DNA from: an uncultured Gemmatimonadota bacterium
GTDB taxonomy: Bacteria > Gemmatimonadota > Gemmatimonadetes > Gemmatimonadales > Gemmatimonadaceae
DNA length: 64,000 bases
Direction: 5' to 3'
NCBI GenBank assembly: GCA_902825965.1
Contig: CADEDA010000007.1
Span: 99,896-163,895 of the forward strand
A model generated the notes under the pieces. The model ran no database searches and was not told the origin of the DNA. It saw nothing but the letters and a program-made list of their open reading frames with translations. Of this stretch, positions 63,624 to 64,000 are shown piece after piece. Position numbers and translations under genes: made by a program. Each line of letters opens with the position of its first letter. The stretch's first letter is position 1.

Positions 63624-64000
63624 ATGCAGGCCAGCGAGATCCTCCGCCGAGTTCGCGAGATCCAGGTGCGCACCGGCCGCCAGGTGGCCGACGTACTCGC
63701 GGGGGAGTACGTCTCGGTCTTCAAGGGCCGCGGCGTCGAGTTCGACGAGGTCCGCCCCTACGTCCCGGGCGACGACGTCCGCACGATCGACTGGAATGTG
63801 ACGGCCCGCATGGGCGAGCCCTACATCAAGCGTTATGTCGAGGAGCGCCAGCTCACGCTGATGCTGATGGCCGACGTCTCCGCCTCTCAGGACTACGGTT
63901 CGGGCCGGCGCAGCAAACGCGAGGCGACGGCGGAGCTCTGCGCGTTGCTCGCCTTCTCGGCGACGCGCAACGACGACAAGGTCGGGCTCGCGCTCTTCCA
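63624..64000 (+). CDS. DUF58 domain protein, 3' partial
   Basis: ATG at 63624; 125 codons are visible before the window ends. EILRRVREIQVRTGRQVADVLAGE and the family hallmark FDEVRPYVPGDDVRTIDWN near residue 46, then LMLMADVSASQDYG as a MIDAS-like start of a vWA domain (D-x-S-x-S). Partner of the MoxR ATPase. Function is not defined. Confidence 0.92.
   Translation, partial: MQASEILRRVREIQVRTGRQVADVLAGEYVSVFKGRGVEFDEVRPYVPGDDVRTIDWNVTARMGEPYIKRYVEERQLTLMLMADVSASQDYGSGRRSKREATAELCALLAFSATRNDDKVGLALF

Overview
The window is about 64 kb of very GC-rich bacterial chromosome with dense, mostly plus-strand operons, frequent GTG starts and many ATGA/GTGA stop-start overlaps. Gene content indicates a Gram-negative (diderm) heterotroph: a TonB-dependent receptor, other outer-membrane barrels and lipoproteins, together with PyrR, HPr kinase and an HPr carrying a regulatory Ser46. 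The combination and style suggest Gemmatimonadota or a close relative, but this is an inference from gene character, not from a marker comparison. I see no phage, insertion sequence, CRISPR array or rRNA.

Region by region. (1) 2-20686: a six-gene, translationally coupled cluster of exported proteins: a giant protein of more than 3,700 residues (5' end outside the window), a five-module fibronectin-III protein, a TPR protein, an outer-membrane barrel, a PKD protein ending in a dockerin-like calcium loop, and a lipoprotein that looks like a cohesin domain. I do not recognise this set as a described system; it is the most interesting part of the window. (2) 20786-32966: comEC, fbp, a methylmalonyl-CoA-mutase-type large subunit, two zinc-ribbon proteins, argS, a PfkB kinase, purM and an outer-membrane protein, leading into riboflavin synthesis. 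(3) 31872-35709: ribD-ribE-ribBA-ribH-nusB. (4) 35706-42512: a glycosyltransferase, hpf, hprK and a complete mannose-family PTS (EIIA, EIIB, EIIC, EIID, HPr, EI) closed by a strong hairpin. (5) 42612-45516: metK, a BFN-type nuclease-family protein and an exported membrane-anchored protein. (6) 45491-50462: promoter, cobalamin riboswitch, then a B12 uptake operon (btuF, btuC, btuD, btuB), followed by overlapping recO. (7) 51371-55668: clpB, tadA, an exported methyltransferase and two serine tRNAs with clear promoter and terminators. (8) 55763-58795: a small unknown ORF, a strong leader hairpin and pyrR-pyrB-pyrC. (9) 58840-60373: a coiled-coil/zinc-ribbon protein and convergent rpsT, separated by a bidirectional terminator. 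(10) 60431-64000: divergent promoters for rpsT and scpA, then scpA-scpB, a pseudouridine synthase, a MoxR ATPase and the start of a DUF58 protein.

How the parts connect: B12 uptake under riboswitch control serves the B12-dependent mutase family seen at 24143; the PTS with HprK and HPr(Ser46) implies both sugar transport and regulatory phosphorylation, with fbp nearby as the gluconeogenic counterpart; the rib, pyr and pur genes are housekeeping biosynthesis. Apparent sigma70-type promoters share a TTGAC(C/T)-N17-TA(n)3T pattern. Nearly all long minus-strand reading frames are shadows of the plus-strand genes; only rpsT and the methyltransferase are supported on the minus strand.
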